Program-made: the position numbers and the translations under genes
Source: Candidatus Gastranaerophilales bacterium
GTDB taxonomy: Bacteria > Cyanobacteriota > Vampirovibrionia > Gastranaerophilales > Gastranaerophilaceae
DNA: 41,118 nucleotides
Assembly: GCA_944322955.1 (NCBI GenBank)
Contig: CALUQQ010000066.1
Location: 1-41,118, forward strand
Direction: 5' to 3'
In this document: positions 1 to 7,795 of the stretch, in pieces
Numbering within the stretch: the stretch's first letter is position 1
How the letters are laid out: the number at the start of each line of letters is the position of its first letter
Notes under the pieces: generated by a model
Told to the model about the DNA's origin: nothing
Database searches by the model: none
The model's input: the letters and a program-made list of their open reading frames with translations, nothing else

Positions 1-175
1 TCGCCCCTTGTATTGTTATGTTCTTGCTCATTGTCTTTAAATTAAATCTTATTTTGGTTATACGATAGCCCAATGCTCTCGCTAATTTGGTATGTATTTT
101 TTCTACCTGCTCTGCATTTACTTCCTCATTCGCTTTCGTTTCTTGCTGCAGGTATATTGCTGCTTCCGGTTTCAT
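1..175 (-). CDS. Partial phage-cluster protein, function unknown
   Basis: This reading frame starts with ATG at 175 and stays open for 58 codons to the left edge, so the C-terminus is missing. An AGGAG Shine-Dalgarno sequence lies 7 nt upstream of the start (183-187). The visible part is hydrophilic and helical, beginning MKPEAAIYLQQETKANEEVN, with no motif I recognise. It follows the baseplate-like gene at 225-794 on the same strand, so it is probably the next gene of the phage late operon, where tail, fibre or lysis genes are expected. Translation and placement are reasonably secure; function is not known. Confidence 0.6.
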   Translation of the reverse strand, partial: MKPEAAIYLQQETKANEEVNAEQVEKIHTKLARALGYRITKIRFNLKTMSKNITIQGA

Positions 176-224
176 TTTTTTTCTCCTTTCTTTGTTTTAT
201 CTACTACTTTTCACATTATGTTAA

Positions 225-794
225 CTAATAACTTATGTCCTCCAGGTACACGCCGTCACCCAAAATCTGACGGATATATTCAATTGTATTTCGCGTCAGA
301 ATTAAGCTTTTGCCCGTCAATTTTATTTTTAAGCAGCACGCGGCGGTTTTTGTCAAATATACGTGTTCGGCATTAGTTATGGTTTTTACAATTGATATAA
401 TGTCTTCACGGGTTCCGCAAGAGGAATTTGCCCCTATGTATGCATAAATTTTCTGGATAAATTCAGCATCCGAAAGACTTAAAGGGCTTTCGGGATTTAA
501 ACCTGACGACAAAAAATAAATCCGTTTTTCCTCATTAATATGATATCTGTTTACACACAAATAATTCCCGAAATCCATTTCATCCCTTTGGGATCCGACT
601 TCAGCCCCTGCATAATCCAACCAAACTCCACGCGCCAAACGGATATTATATGTATTACACAAATATTCTATGGCATCTTGCAAATTCGTAAACTGCAAAC
701 CTATTGCGCTTAATATAGCTGCTATATCCGAATTCGTACGCAGATACGGAATTATATACTTCAAAGCTTCTACTTGATAATTTAGTAAATTCAT
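225..794 (-). CDS. Phage tail/baseplate-like protein (DUF2612-like)
   Basis: A 189-residue protein starting at ATG 794 behind a strong AAGGAGG sequence. The N-terminal half has a short helical repeat region followed by the segment RLARGVWLDYAGAEVGSQR. This resembles the 'G-x-x-L-D-x-x-G-x-x-V-G-x-x-R' pattern of DUF2612-type phage proteins, which sit at or near the baseplate next to the baseplate J-like protein. The C-terminal half (about 115-175) looks like the small alpha-beta domain found in the same proteins, including SCGTREDIISIVKTITNAE. It comes after neck genes in the operon, as expected for a late tail gene. The family assignment is from pattern memory, so the exact tail role is uncertain. 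Confidence 0.6.
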   Translation of the reverse strand: MNLLNYQVEALKYIIPYLRTNSDIAAILSAIGLQFTNLQDAIEYLCNTYNIRLARGVWLDYAGAEVGSQRDEMDFGNYLCVNRYHINEEKRIYFLSSGLNPESPLSLSDAEFIQKIYAYIGANSSCGTREDIISIVKTITNAEHVYLTKTAACCLKIKLTGKSLILTRNTIEYIRQILGDGVYLEDISY

Positions 795-803
795 TTCCCC
801 TCC

Positions 804-1331
804 TTATTTGTAATTTATATCCATAAACAATTCTTTGCCTTCTTCGGCTATATATTCTTTTATATCCTCAAATTCGAATACAATGCCGATTTCTTTTCTG
901 AACTGCTGGTTTGTTTGAGCAAATGAACTCAAATCTCGTACTCCGCCGGATAAAAGCTCATTTATTACTATACCGGAATTCATAAACATCAGATGAGTGT
1001 CTTCGGTATCAAGAAAAAGCTGTTCTGTATAATCAATAATATCGTCCGACTCCTTTTCCGCATCAATAGGATTAGGACAAAGACTATACACGCCAAAAAC
1101 CACTTCCATTCTGTATTGCGCCCTTATATAAGTCTTTTCACCGGATGTAAACGTTTCAAAACGCCTATTTATCCTCTGCCTTTCACCTGTTTTTAATATC
1201 ATATAAGGATATTCCGGTTCGTCCGCTCTCAAACGTTCCCTAAATATCTTATCCTCCAGCTGAGGAAATTTTTCCGTCATTTTTTCATTGAAAAAGCTGA
1301 ACAGCTTTGTTTTAAATTCATATGTTTTCAT
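804..1331 (-). CDS. Putative tail terminator / neck protein
   Basis: A 175-aa protein starting at ATG 1331 with a GGTGA sequence 6 nt upstream. It overlaps the end of the preceding gene (stop at 1318) by 14 nt, so the two are probably translationally coupled. The central stretch (about 65-105) reads as a beta strand followed by a helix, YRMEVVFGVYSLCPNPID then AEKESDDIIDYTEQLF. Tail-terminator or gp12-like neck proteins of long-tailed phages are of this size and arrangement. Its place after a connector and closure-type protein and before a baseplate-like protein agrees with that. No catalytic motif is visible. The role rests mainly on order and size. Confidence 0.5.
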   Translation of the reverse strand: MKTYEFKTKLFSFFNEKMTEKFPQLEDKIFRERLRADEPEYPYMILKTGERQRINRRFETFTSGEKTYIRAQYRMEVVFGVYSLCPNPIDAEKESDDIIDYTEQLFLDTEDTHLMFMNSGIVINELLSGGVRDLSSFAQTNQQFRKEIGIVFEFEDIKEYIAEEGKELFMDINYK

Positions 1332-1647
1332 CTGTATTCACCAAATAACCTTTATAATAGCTCAATCCAAACATTTGCCGGAATTCAATATCTCTGATTT
1401 CAAAAACATTATCATTTATCAGAATTCTGTCGGAAGGATTAAGCTTTTCTTCACTGTAAAAAACACCTTTTATGCCGTATTTATTACCGGCTTGCGATCC
1501 TACCAGATTTTCATTCGGTTCAAAATATCCCGGAATTTCTCGGTCGGCTACCCATTTTACAATACTGCCGCCGCTTTGCGGATCGATTTTGAGCGTACGT
1601 TTGTATAATTTATACTTTTTATTCGAAAAATATTTTATAATAGACAC
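1318..1647 (-). CDS. Putative head-closure / head-tail joining protein
   Basis: The open frame reaches back to 1716, but the better start is GTG at 1647. It has AAAAAGGA 9 nt upstream, it removes the overlap with the opposing metallophosphoesterase gene, and it gives a 109-aa protein. The C-terminal half is beta-rich and typical of small head-closure proteins: YSEEKLNPSDRILINDNVFE followed by a closing strand YYKGYLV. In phages with HK97-type capsids a protein of this size lies between the connector and the tail terminator, which is where this one is. Nothing enzymatic is visible. The structural role is inferred from position and fold pattern. Confidence 0.5.
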   Translation of the reverse strand: MSIIKYFSNKKYKLYKRTLKIDPQSGGSIVKWVADREIPGYFEPNENLVGSQAGNKYGIKGVFYSEEKLNPSDRILINDNVFEIRDIEFRQMFGLSYYKGYLVNTDENI

Positions 1648-1674
1648 CTGTACTATTCCTTTTTTTATTTTTTG

Positions 1675-1683
1675 TGTTATAAT
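1675..1683 (+). promoter_or_regulatory. Extended -10 promoter of the metallophosphoesterase
   Basis: TGTTATAAT is a perfect extended -10 element (TG-N-TATAAT). The ATG of the gene begins only 8 nt after it, so transcription would start on or next to the start codon. There is no purine-rich ribosome-binding sequence between them. I infer a leaderless or nearly leaderless mRNA. No good -35 box is visible, as is usual with extended -10 promoters. Confidence 0.6.
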
Positions 1684-1691
1684 CAAATTGA

Positions 1692-2381
1692 ATGCGGGAA
1701 TTATTATTAATATCAATTTTAATATTATATTGGATATTCGCGGTTGAACCGGCTATGCTGAACACCGTGACTTATAAAATTCCTTTAAAAGAACTTGCCG
1801 GTAAAAAAGCCGTGCTTGCCGGAGATTTTCATTTTACGGGCAAACACCGGGTAAAAAAAGTGGTCGAAAAAATTAATGCACAAAACGCTGATTATGTATT
1901 TTTAATCGGCGATTACACAGAAAAAATCCCGGCGGAATATATTGTGCAAGAGTTCAATAAAATCAACGCACCGATATTTTCCGTATCAGGAAACCATGAC
2001 ATGCCGGAAGACTTGAATAAATTTCCAAACCTATTGGATAACCGTAACATAAAACTTGATGGAGTGACGATTGCGGGAGTTGATTATTTTTCACCTGACA
2101 TTAAAAAAGCGATTAAAGAAACAAATCCGCCCGTAATCCTTTTGAGTCATGATCCGGATATCATAAAAAAAGTTCCGTCGCGTGTCAATTTAATTTTAAG
2201 CGGACACACTCACGGCGGCCAGATAACCCTTTTCGGCCGGCCGTTTTTTACCCCGTCAAAATACGGATTCAGCAAAGGTGTTATTAATAACAGGCTGGTA
2301 ATAACAGGGGGAACCGGAACAAGTATTATTCCGGCAAGACTTTTTAACCCGCCCGAAATTACCGTTATAGAATTTGAATAA
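1692..2381 (+). CDS. Membrane-anchored calcineurin-like metallophosphoesterase (phage moron)
   Basis: A 229-aa phosphoesterase of the YaeI/YkuE type. It begins with a membrane segment (about residues 3-20), then carries the metal-binding set in order: D45-F-H47, G73-D74, G100-N-H-D103, S152-H153-D and S170-G-H-T-H-G-G. That completes the dimetal site except that the GD motif reads GDYT. Relatives cleave phosphodiester or pyrophosphate bonds at the membrane, including lipid A precursors in some bacteria; the substrate here cannot be read. The gene lies on the plus strand inside a minus-strand phage structural operon, 3 nt from the 122-aa gene and 44 nt from the joining-protein gene. It has its own extended -10 promoter and no Shine-Dalgarno sequence. 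This is the classic layout of a moron expressed from the prophage. Confidence 0.85.
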   Translation: MRELLLISILILYWIFAVEPAMLNTVTYKIPLKELAGKKAVLAGDFHFTGKHRVKKVVEKINAQNADYVFLIGDYTEKIPAEYIVQEFNKINAPIFSVSGNHDMPEDLNKFPNLLDNRNIKLDGVTIAGVDYFSPDIKKAIKETNPPVILLSHDPDIIKKVPSRVNLILSGHTHGGQITLFGRPFFTPSKYGFSKGVINNRLVITGGTGTSIIPARLFNPPEITVIEFE

Positions 2382-2384
2382 ATC

Positions 2385-2753
2385 CTATTTGCCTATTATT
2401 TTAATCCTGTCCGCACGATTTTTAGCAAAATCAGCATAAAGCATTCTTAAAATTGTCTGCCTGTCAAGCGTGGGGTACTTAAGCCCGTATTCAATGCCTT
2501 TTTCATTATTAAAAAGATCAATATCAGTATCATCTCTTCCCGAAAAACCCGGAATTTCATTAAGCCTGCCCAGAATACGCGTAAGCTTTTCGCCACGCAT
2601 TTGTGTAAATACAGCCGCCGCATACTGATGGCGCAAATCATTTGAATAGAGTTTTGGGTTGCGAGAAACACTTTTTAAATAATCACCGACTTCCTGCTCA
2701 AGAATTTTTGTAAAAGCACTGTCAGAAAGAAGTTCTTTTATACCGTAAGTCAA
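2385..2753 (-). CDS. Phage neck-region protein, function unknown
   Basis: A 122-aa protein starting at TTG 2753, with GAGG about 7 nt upstream. Its start overlaps the stop of the preceding connector gene by 4 nt (TTGA), which indicates translational coupling. The sequence is mostly helical and charged, with YLKSVSRNPKLYSNDLRHQY near the N-terminus and RQTILRMLYADFAKNRADRI at the end. I do not recognise a family. It is bounded by a head-tail connector upstream and, past the inserted metallophosphoesterase gene, by a head-closure candidate, so a capsid or neck role is likely but unproven. Confidence 0.5.
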   Translation of the reverse strand: MTYGIKELLSDSAFTKILEQEVGDYLKSVSRNPKLYSNDLRHQYAAAVFTQMRGEKLTRILGRLNEIPGFSGRDDTDIDLFNNEKGIEYGLKYPTLDRQTILRMLYADFAKNRADRIKIIGK

Positions 2754-3199
2754 TATTTTTCCTCATAATATGTATTTTCTATATCAAAACCGGTTTTCAA
2801 AAGTCCGGAAAGAAGCTGCTTTGCGTCAGTACAAATTCTAAAATCTGCATTATCGCTGAAGGTTATGCTGGCAGAGCCGAGCGAAACCGATTTTACGTTT
2901 GAAGATTTTTCAAAGTCATCAGTCAAATACGAATACGCCTGCTCACACACGGCAGCTTTAATTCTATATAGCACATCATACTTTTTGCCGCGAATAATTC
3001 TCGGGAAAGACATCTGCTGCTCAGGGTCAGCTTTTCTTCCCAAAAACGGCTGAAGATCTATCTGTTTTGAAGAGGTAACAAGAGATTTTTCTTTTTGGGT
3101 TTGGTCAAGCTCAGCCCAAAAGTCAGCGTTAAGCTTTTCGCTAAAATATTTATCCGCCTCATCAATTGTTACGTAAGAATTTTTATATATTTCAATCAT
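2750..3199 (-). CDS. Phage head-tail connector-like protein
   Basis: A 149-aa protein. I chose ATG 3199 (AAAGG 8 nt upstream) over GTG 3208. The N-terminal half contains YVTIDEADKYFSEKLNADFW and then LVTSSKQIDLQPFLGRKADP. This pattern (aspartate-rich start, a 'W' helix, an A/V-T-x-x-I-D segment and a tryptophan- or phenylalanine-rich GR/K element) is common in DnaT-like/gp6-type connector proteins placed right after the major capsid gene. The spacing of 51 nt to the capsid gene and coupling to the next gene fit a late structural operon. The function is inferred from family resemblance and position. Confidence 0.6.
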   Translation of the reverse strand: MIEIYKNSYVTIDEADKYFSEKLNADFWAELDQTQKEKSLVTSSKQIDLQPFLGRKADPEQQMSFPRIIRGKKYDVLYRIKAAVCEQAYSYLTDDFEKSSNVKSVSLGSASITFSDNADFRICTDAKQLLSGLLKTGFDIENTYYEEKY

Positions 3200-3250
3200 A
3201 TCAATCACCTTTAGAACACAGGGCAGGCCGAGCCTGCCCCGATAGTATAA

Positions 3251-4201
3251 TTAAGCATCAGCCTCAGGAGCCAAAATTGCAAAAGGGAAACCGCCTGTCA
3301 CGTTTTTACGGGTTACAGGGTTAGCGATTTGCACACCAAGCCGCATTACAACACGTAATGCAACCATGTCCTGCTGCGCAAGGTTATAAGCAATTGTTCC
3401 GTCGGTATTTTGTATAACAGCTTCCGTTAAAAGTTTATAGGTTACATCCTGTCTGATTGAATATACAGCTTTTGAAAAATCGCCGCAGACCATAAGAGCT
3501 TTTTCAGTATCGAAAACTCCGTTATTATCATAAGCAATCGGTCTGCCAACAAGGCTTGATGAAGTGTTTGTAATCAAAGAAGAATTATATAAAAGATTGT
3601 TATTTTTATCTCTCAAATCTCTCAAATAAGCCTCAAAAGTAGCATCTGCATAAAACCCGTTCACTACAAATCCCGATTTTTCTACCATAGACATAATTCC
3701 GCCGACACCTATAATATCAGCAGCAACATCTGTATTAGTTCCTAAAGTAAGGACTTGTTTTTTTTCGGAAGCAGAATCGTAGATAGATTTAGGCCAGCTT
3801 GAGGGTTTATTAGTGCCGAAAAGAATGGCTTTATCAATTGCAATGCCCATAGCTTCAACGATTTGAGGTTTAATTTCTTCCCATATATCAAAAGAAGAAT
3901 CATCAAGAACCGCTTCCGGGATAGGAACGATTACGGCGAGTTCTTCGGCTGTAAGTGTTAACTTATCCCATTCAGCTTTTGTTGTTTTTTTCTGTGCGGA
4001 ATCACCGGACAAAAAATACGCATCCGGCAAAGCGTTTTGGACAGGCAATGTTTTTTGTTTTGACGGCATATTCGGAAGCCTTCTCATCAATGGTAAAAGT
4101 TTTGAAGCCTGAGGAGTTTCTTTGATAATATCTTTTGAAATTTCCACAGGAATAAGCGCGTCTGCGCCTGATCTGTCAATAATGTTTACATCTGTTGTCA
4201 T
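3251..4201 (-). CDS. Major capsid protein, HK97 fold
   Basis: A 316-aa shell protein starting at ATG 4201 with AAAGGAAAAAAT upstream. It has the layout of phage HK97-type capsid proteins: an N-terminal arm, an E-loop-like region (residues about 45-85, including LPVQNALPDAYFLSGDSAQK), then WDKLTLTAEELAVIVPIPEA, the spine helix and P domain (DIWEEIKPQIVEAMGIAIDK and AILFGTNKP), and a C-terminal A domain with VALRVVMRLGVQIANP. It lacks a long N-terminal delta domain, which agrees with a separate scaffold gene just upstream at 4246-4680. Packaging genes lie further upstream in the order normal for siphoviruses. The call is strong. Confidence 0.88.
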   Translation of the reverse strand: MTTDVNIIDRSGADALIPVEISKDIIKETPQASKLLPLMRRLPNMPSKQKTLPVQNALPDAYFLSGDSAQKKTTKAEWDKLTLTAEELAVIVPIPEAVLDDSSFDIWEEIKPQIVEAMGIAIDKAILFGTNKPSSWPKSIYDSASEKKQVLTLGTNTDVAADIIGVGGIMSMVEKSGFVVNGFYADATFEAYLRDLRDKNNNLLYNSSLITNTSSSLVGRPIAYDNNGVFDTEKALMVCGDFSKAVYSIRQDVTYKLLTEAVIQNTDGTIAYNLAQQDMVALRVVMRLGVQIANPVTRKNVTGGFPFAILAPEADA

Positions 4202-4245
4202 ATTTTTTCCTTTCTTTATAAAGTTACTAAAATTTTAATGGGCTA

Positions 4246-4680
4246 TCATCTGCCGGCAGCCTGACGAATAAAAGTATTCATCAACTCCGACGGACTGAGG
4301 TTATTAATATTTGACGGTTTAAAATCACCGCCGTGATTTTCGGAATAATCCTTAAACAAAATCCCGTTATCGCGCTTGTATTCATCTATCCAGAGCTGAA
4401 CATCTTCGCAGTCATCGGGAATAATATTTGCCACAAGATCGGATTTTATACATCCTGATTTATCCAGAAGCATCTGACGTTTTATAAATATATTTTCTTT
4501 TTTAAGGACCGAAAGTTCGTTTTTAACGGTATTGAGTTCATCCTGAGCTGTTTGTTTTTCAGCGGAAAAATTTTTTGCATTAACCCGATACTTTGCGGCT
4601 TCTTTTCTTAAATCGGAAATTTTCTCTCTCAAAGATTGTATTTCCTGTTCAGTACCTGACTGATTAAATTCGTTTTCCAT
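4246..4680 (-). CDS. Capsid scaffolding protein
   Basis: A 144-aa acidic and lysine-rich protein, four bases downstream of the portal gene and directly before the capsid gene. Residues about 12-70 form a long heptad-patterned coiled coil (SLREKISDLRKEAAKYRVNA and onward). A short C-terminal part ends in LSPSELMNTFIRQAAGR, a helical tail like those that bind capsid protein. Scaffold proteins of this DUF4355/gp20-like kind guide procapsid assembly and are then lost. No protease motif is visible, so a separate prohead protease is either absent or outside the window. Order and composition make the call solid although the sequence is low in specific motifs. Confidence 0.75.
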   Translation of the reverse strand: MENEFNQSGTEQEIQSLREKISDLRKEAAKYRVNAKNFSAEKQTAQDELNTVKNELSVLKKENIFIKRQMLLDKSGCIKSDLVANIIPDDCEDVQLWIDEYKRDNGILFKDYSENHGGDFKPSNINNLSPSELMNTFIRQAAGR

Positions 4681-4683
4681 AAA

Positions 4684-5874
4684 TTATTCTCCCCATATAA
4701 TTTCGACATCAGCATCTTTATAACCGGCAAAAGCCAATGCACATTTAACGACTTTTATAATTGCATTGTTTAAAGAAACAGTTCGTATGTCATCAACCTT
4801 TGCCATTGCTGAGGTAAATATTTGTTTTAAACTTTCTCCTGACATATTGGAATCAATATCTATTCCGTAAGCCTGAGGCGGAGTTTTTGCAAGTATATAA
4901 AACATCTGCATCAAAGTTTCAATATGAGATTTGATAGCATCAGCCTGCAAATCAGCTGTAATATATTCAGGCTTTGCCCCGTCGCGGCCTATAGTGATAA
5001 AATCCGAATTCGGGAAATGTCTTTCGCCTGTTGAGGGATCCATCTCTGTATTTTCAATACTGCCTGCAAGTTTGGGATTTGCATGCCTGTTAATTATTTT
5101 GGAATTTTGAGAAATTGTAAGCATAATTTCTTCAATAATACTTTCACAGGATTTGTAATCACTTTCGCCGTAATATGTATCGCTTTCGGTTGTATTTTTC
5201 ACATGAAACAGGACAAAATCATTCCATTTGGAAGAAAAATTGTCCTGAGCTTTAAGCCCGAAAGCCTCAATATTATTAACCGGCTGCAACAATCTGCCGT
5301 TTGAGATCTCCCAGATTTCATTTTCAACAAATCCTTTGTGAATTTTTTCAATATGCTTGTATATTTTGCCGTCTTTTACTATATCGTAAATAAGGATATG
5401 TCCTGCGGGATCATTAATGTTACCGTTATTAAAAACAGGGAACCAGCAGTCCGGACATATAGAAAATATCCTGACTTTGTTACCGGAATACGCAACCTTG
5501 AAAAGCGCATCCCCGAACCTTGAATTATCTATACAAACTTCTTTTATAACAGTTAAAAAATTGTTATCGTTATAAATTTTCTTCCACGTATCAGCGGCTT
5601 CAGGGCTGACTTTGATTTCAAATTTGTTATTTGTTATCAGATATTTATAAAAATCCGTGAGTGCCTTGAAAAGATTAACCTCAATCAAACTTTGCGCTGT
5701 TGTTGCACAAAGCGGATACCTCTGCCGGATTTTTCTTAACACATTGGAAAAAGGTTTTGCAAAATTACTTCTGTATAAATCTCTATATCTTGCGTAATTT
5801 CGCAGACGTTCAATATCTTCAACACTCCATTTCAAATTTTTGAAATTATCGTTTATGTCAAATGTAGTAAGCAT
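4684..5874 (-). CDS. Phage portal protein
   Basis: The frame is open back to 6006, but ATG 5874 has AAAGGA 5 nt upstream and begins 16 nt after the terL stop, giving a 396-aa protein, a common size for siphovirus portals. The mid-region has FLTVIKEVCIDNSRFGDALF and a beta-rich wing domain. The C-terminal half has the helical stem and crown pattern, with TYYGESDYKSCESIIEEIML and TPPQAYGIDIDSNMSGESLK, typical of the SPP1/HK97-like portal superfamily. The portal is the dodecameric ring at the capsid vertex through which terminase pumps DNA. Position between terL and the scaffold gene supports the call. Confidence 0.85.
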   Translation of the reverse strand: MLTTFDINDNFKNLKWSVEDIERLRNYARYRDLYRSNFAKPFSNVLRKIRQRYPLCATTAQSLIEVNLFKALTDFYKYLITNNKFEIKVSPEAADTWKKIYNDNNFLTVIKEVCIDNSRFGDALFKVAYSGNKVRIFSICPDCWFPVFNNGNINDPAGHILIYDIVKDGKIYKHIEKIHKGFVENEIWEISNGRLLQPVNNIEAFGLKAQDNFSSKWNDFVLFHVKNTTESDTYYGESDYKSCESIIEEIMLTISQNSKIINRHANPKLAGSIENTEMDPSTGERHFPNSDFITIGRDGAKPEYITADLQADAIKSHIETLMQMFYILAKTPPQAYGIDIDSNMSGESLKQIFTSAMAKVDDIRTVSLNNAIIKVVKCALAFAGYKDADVEIIWGE

Positions 5875-5890
5875 AAAATTCCTTTCGTTT

Positions 5891-7135
5891 TTATCTTTGC
5901 GTAAGATGTCTATAAAGCCCGTAACGAAGCGCGTCCATACAGTCATCATTACATTTAAGAGGACAGTCGGCGTTTTCGTCAGCATATCTATAAAGTCCGA
6001 ATTCATCCAAAGTATGCATACACTTATTTGAAACTATAAGTCTGTCATAATTTATCAAAGATCTGACAAGAGAAATACTGTCTTCAACTTTTGGCTTTTC
6101 TTCATAAATCACAAGATTTGTATACCGCCTGAGCTTTTCATTTTGTTCCGGACGTGCATTATCGCAGTTTGCATAGCTAAAAAATTTTCCGTATTCATTT
6201 TGTTTTTGGTTAATCCACTTGATAACCCCGTCAGCATCAATTTTTACAGAACAAAGTTCATCAATCACATAACAAAGGCCCGAGCAATCAGCGCCAAGCA
6301 AAAGACATACCGTCGGATGATTCCAGCCCCAGTCAACACCAAGAAAATATTCGGTAATTTCATTATTACGAATTTTTTCTGCCAATGCGTAATCCGATAT
6401 TGTATGTTTATCGAGGGAAAAAGTGTCATAGACAAGGCCTTCAGCAATAACCCAAAGCCCGTCGATTTTTCGCTTTTTAAAAGCTCCTTTATAAAGTTTT
6501 TCCTGATTTTGGATAAAAACATCCGATAAATTGGCGTTGTCATGCATTGTAAAATGCCAGTATTCAAATATTTCTCTGACTTTTTCATCACCGTTCAAAT
6601 AAGGCAGAATTTTTTCCTGATAAAGCCAGTGGTTAGAACTTTCGGGGTTGCTGTCCGCAAACGCCCTTGCACACTCCGGCGTCAAACGGCTCAATGCCAT
6701 ATTATAAAACGCATAATTATGACGCGGGAGTTCGTTCGCATACCAAAAATCCCATGTGCTGCCCTGAATAGCATTTACACTATCAGATTTGCCTCCGCCT
6801 GTTACATAACAGTCGTAATGCTTGCCGAAAAGTTTAATTTCCATCTCGCCTGTTGAGGCGTTATATTTAACAGTTCCGCCCAGATAATTTTCTATAAACG
6901 GTTTTAATTCAGTTAGTACATTATTTTTAACAGAATTTCTTGAATAACCCGAAAAAACTTTGAGGTATTCGCTGCCCGTAAATTCAAAAATCTGCGGGAT
7001 TTTTTGAATTATATTAAGTGTTTTTCCGCTTCTCACAGCTCCGTCAAGCAAAGTAAAAAGCGGAAAATCCTGAGGAGGTTTGCTTAAAAATTTTCTGGTT
7101 TTAGGTCCGTATTTACTGTTTTCCCATTTAATCAT
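5891..7135 (-). CDS. terL: Terminase large subunit (ATPase-nuclease)
   Basis: A 414-aa DNA-packaging motor. The N-terminal ATPase has a Walker A GAVRSGKT (G32-T39) and a Walker B-type segment TWDFWYANEL with the acidic residue at E135. The C-terminal RNase H-like nuclease supplies its acidic residues at D268 (FLGVDWGWNH), D325 (YANCDNARPE) and D397/D398/D401 (NDDCMDALRYG). The two-domain length is normal. It overlaps terS by 8 nt and is followed 16 nt later by the portal gene, the standard order. All key residues are present, so this copy looks intact and functional, not decayed. Confidence 0.92.
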   Translation of the reverse strand: MIKWENSKYGPKTRKFLSKPPQDFPLFTLLDGAVRSGKTLNIIQKIPQIFEFTGSEYLKVFSGYSRNSVKNNVLTELKPFIENYLGGTVKYNASTGEMEIKLFGKHYDCYVTGGGKSDSVNAIQGSTWDFWYANELPRHNYAFYNMALSRLTPECARAFADSNPESSNHWLYQEKILPYLNGDEKVREIFEYWHFTMHDNANLSDVFIQNQEKLYKGAFKKRKIDGLWVIAEGLVYDTFSLDKHTISDYALAEKIRNNEITEYFLGVDWGWNHPTVCLLLGADCSGLCYVIDELCSVKIDADGVIKWINQKQNEYGKFFSYANCDNARPEQNEKLRRYTNLVIYEEKPKVEDSISLVRSLINYDRLIVSNKCMHTLDEFGLYRYADENADCPLKCNDDCMDALRYGLYRHLTQR

Positions 7136-7538
7136 TTTTATTCATCTCCGACATTGCTCTTAAATAGGCATCACGCATTTGAAAATCTGCATCGGCAGAA
7201 GCTTCTTTGCACATATCGGTGAGATTTTTAGCGGCAAAGGCCGTATATGTTGCGTTATAAAATCCTCTGAGTGCAAGATCGTTCAGCATGTCTTTTTGAA
7301 TTGCCTGACATCTTTTATAGATGTCGGCAAATTCCGGATAATGTTTCCGCCAGATATCAAGCGTTTCTGTACTGACACCTATATTCACCGCAAAACGCTC
7401 AAATGTCGGCAGAATATTCGGAACTTCCACAATTTTTTCCGTATTATTCCTGTCAGGTACTATTTTTTCATATGTGTGTGGAATATTGAAAAATTCCAGC
7501 ATTTTTTTACAATAATTTTTTTTATACTTTTTTATCAT
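7128..7538 (-). CDS. terS: Terminase small subunit
   Basis: A 136-aa DNA-recognition subunit of the packaging motor. The N-terminal half includes a helix-turn-helix-like element, TFERFAVNIGVSTETLDIWR, followed by HYPEFADIYKRCQAIQKDML and a helix containing LALRGFYNATYTAFAAKNLT. This string is typical of a widespread phage small-terminase family. The start at 7538 is uncertain: neither this ATG nor an internal ATG at codon 13 has a Shine-Dalgarno sequence. A hairpin (7553-7571) lies 15 nt upstream, so the gene appears to open its operon. Overlap with terL suggests coupled translation. Confidence 0.82.
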   Translation of the reverse strand: MIKKYKKNYCKKMLEFFNIPHTYEKIVPDRNNTEKIVEVPNILPTFERFAVNIGVSTETLDIWRKHYPEFADIYKRCQAIQKDMLNDLALRGFYNATYTAFAAKNLTDMCKEASADADFQMRDAYLRAMSEMNKND

Positions 7539-7552
7539 AATTCTAATAAAAC

Positions 7553-7571
7553 AGGGGCTACAAAAGCCCCT
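7553..7571 (-). terminator. Hairpin directly before terS, terminator-like on the minus strand
   Basis: The arms 7553-7559 and 7565-7571 form a perfect 7-bp stem (AGGGGCT/AGCCCCT) with a 5-nt loop. On the minus strand it is followed by GTTTTATT. It sits immediately before the first structural gene, so read-through from upstream would be reduced, or an antitermination-type control would be needed. A similar hairpin and tail precede the second phage block near 31912-31934. Confidence 0.55.
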
Positions 7572-7795
7572 TATCGGAGTAAAAGATTTCTACACTCTAA
7601 CTTTAAACCATTATTTTTACCGAAACAAGTGCGAACAGGTTTGACTAGGTTTGACTAGGTTTGACTAGGTTTGACTAGGTTTAACTAGGTTTGACTAGGT
7701 TTAAAAATTACACCCACATGGGTTATAGACAAAAGTATACCGGCATACTATCTTAGTTATATAACCAATATATACACATCTGGACAATAGGGAAT
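7572..7795. promoter_or_regulatory. Repeat- and palindrome-rich control region between terS and the 47-aa gene
   Basis: No gene of convincing quality lies here. The stretch holds six tandem 10-bp units (7641-7700) and three short inverted repeats: ACCCA-CA-TGGGT around 7711-7722, a 14-bp near-palindrome GTATACCGGCATAC at 7735-7748 (12 of 14 positions symmetric), and a perfect GTTATATAAC at 7756-7765. Clustered symmetric sites beside a small ribbon-helix-helix-like gene and at the head of the phage late operon suggest operators. Which protein binds them is not shown by sequence. Confidence 0.5.
7641..7700. repeat. Six tandem copies of a 10-bp unit, TTGACTAGGT
   Basis: The unit TTGACTAGGT occurs six times head to tail; the fifth copy (7681-7690) reads TTAACTAGGT. 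A partial unit (CAGGT) precedes the array. Ten bases is close to one helical turn, so bound proteins would line up on one face of the DNA. Each unit contains TTGACT, a good -35-like hexamer. There are no spacers, so this is not a CRISPR array. Confidence 0.9.

Noticed and set aside
7179-7658. 159-codon plus-strand frame opposite terS
   Set aside because: Antisense to the well-supported terS, cysteine- and phenylalanine-rich as shadow frames are, and it ends in the repeat array.
7641-7700. Tandem repeats as a possible CRISPR array
   Set aside because: The 10-bp units are directly adjacent with no spacers, and there are no cas genes.
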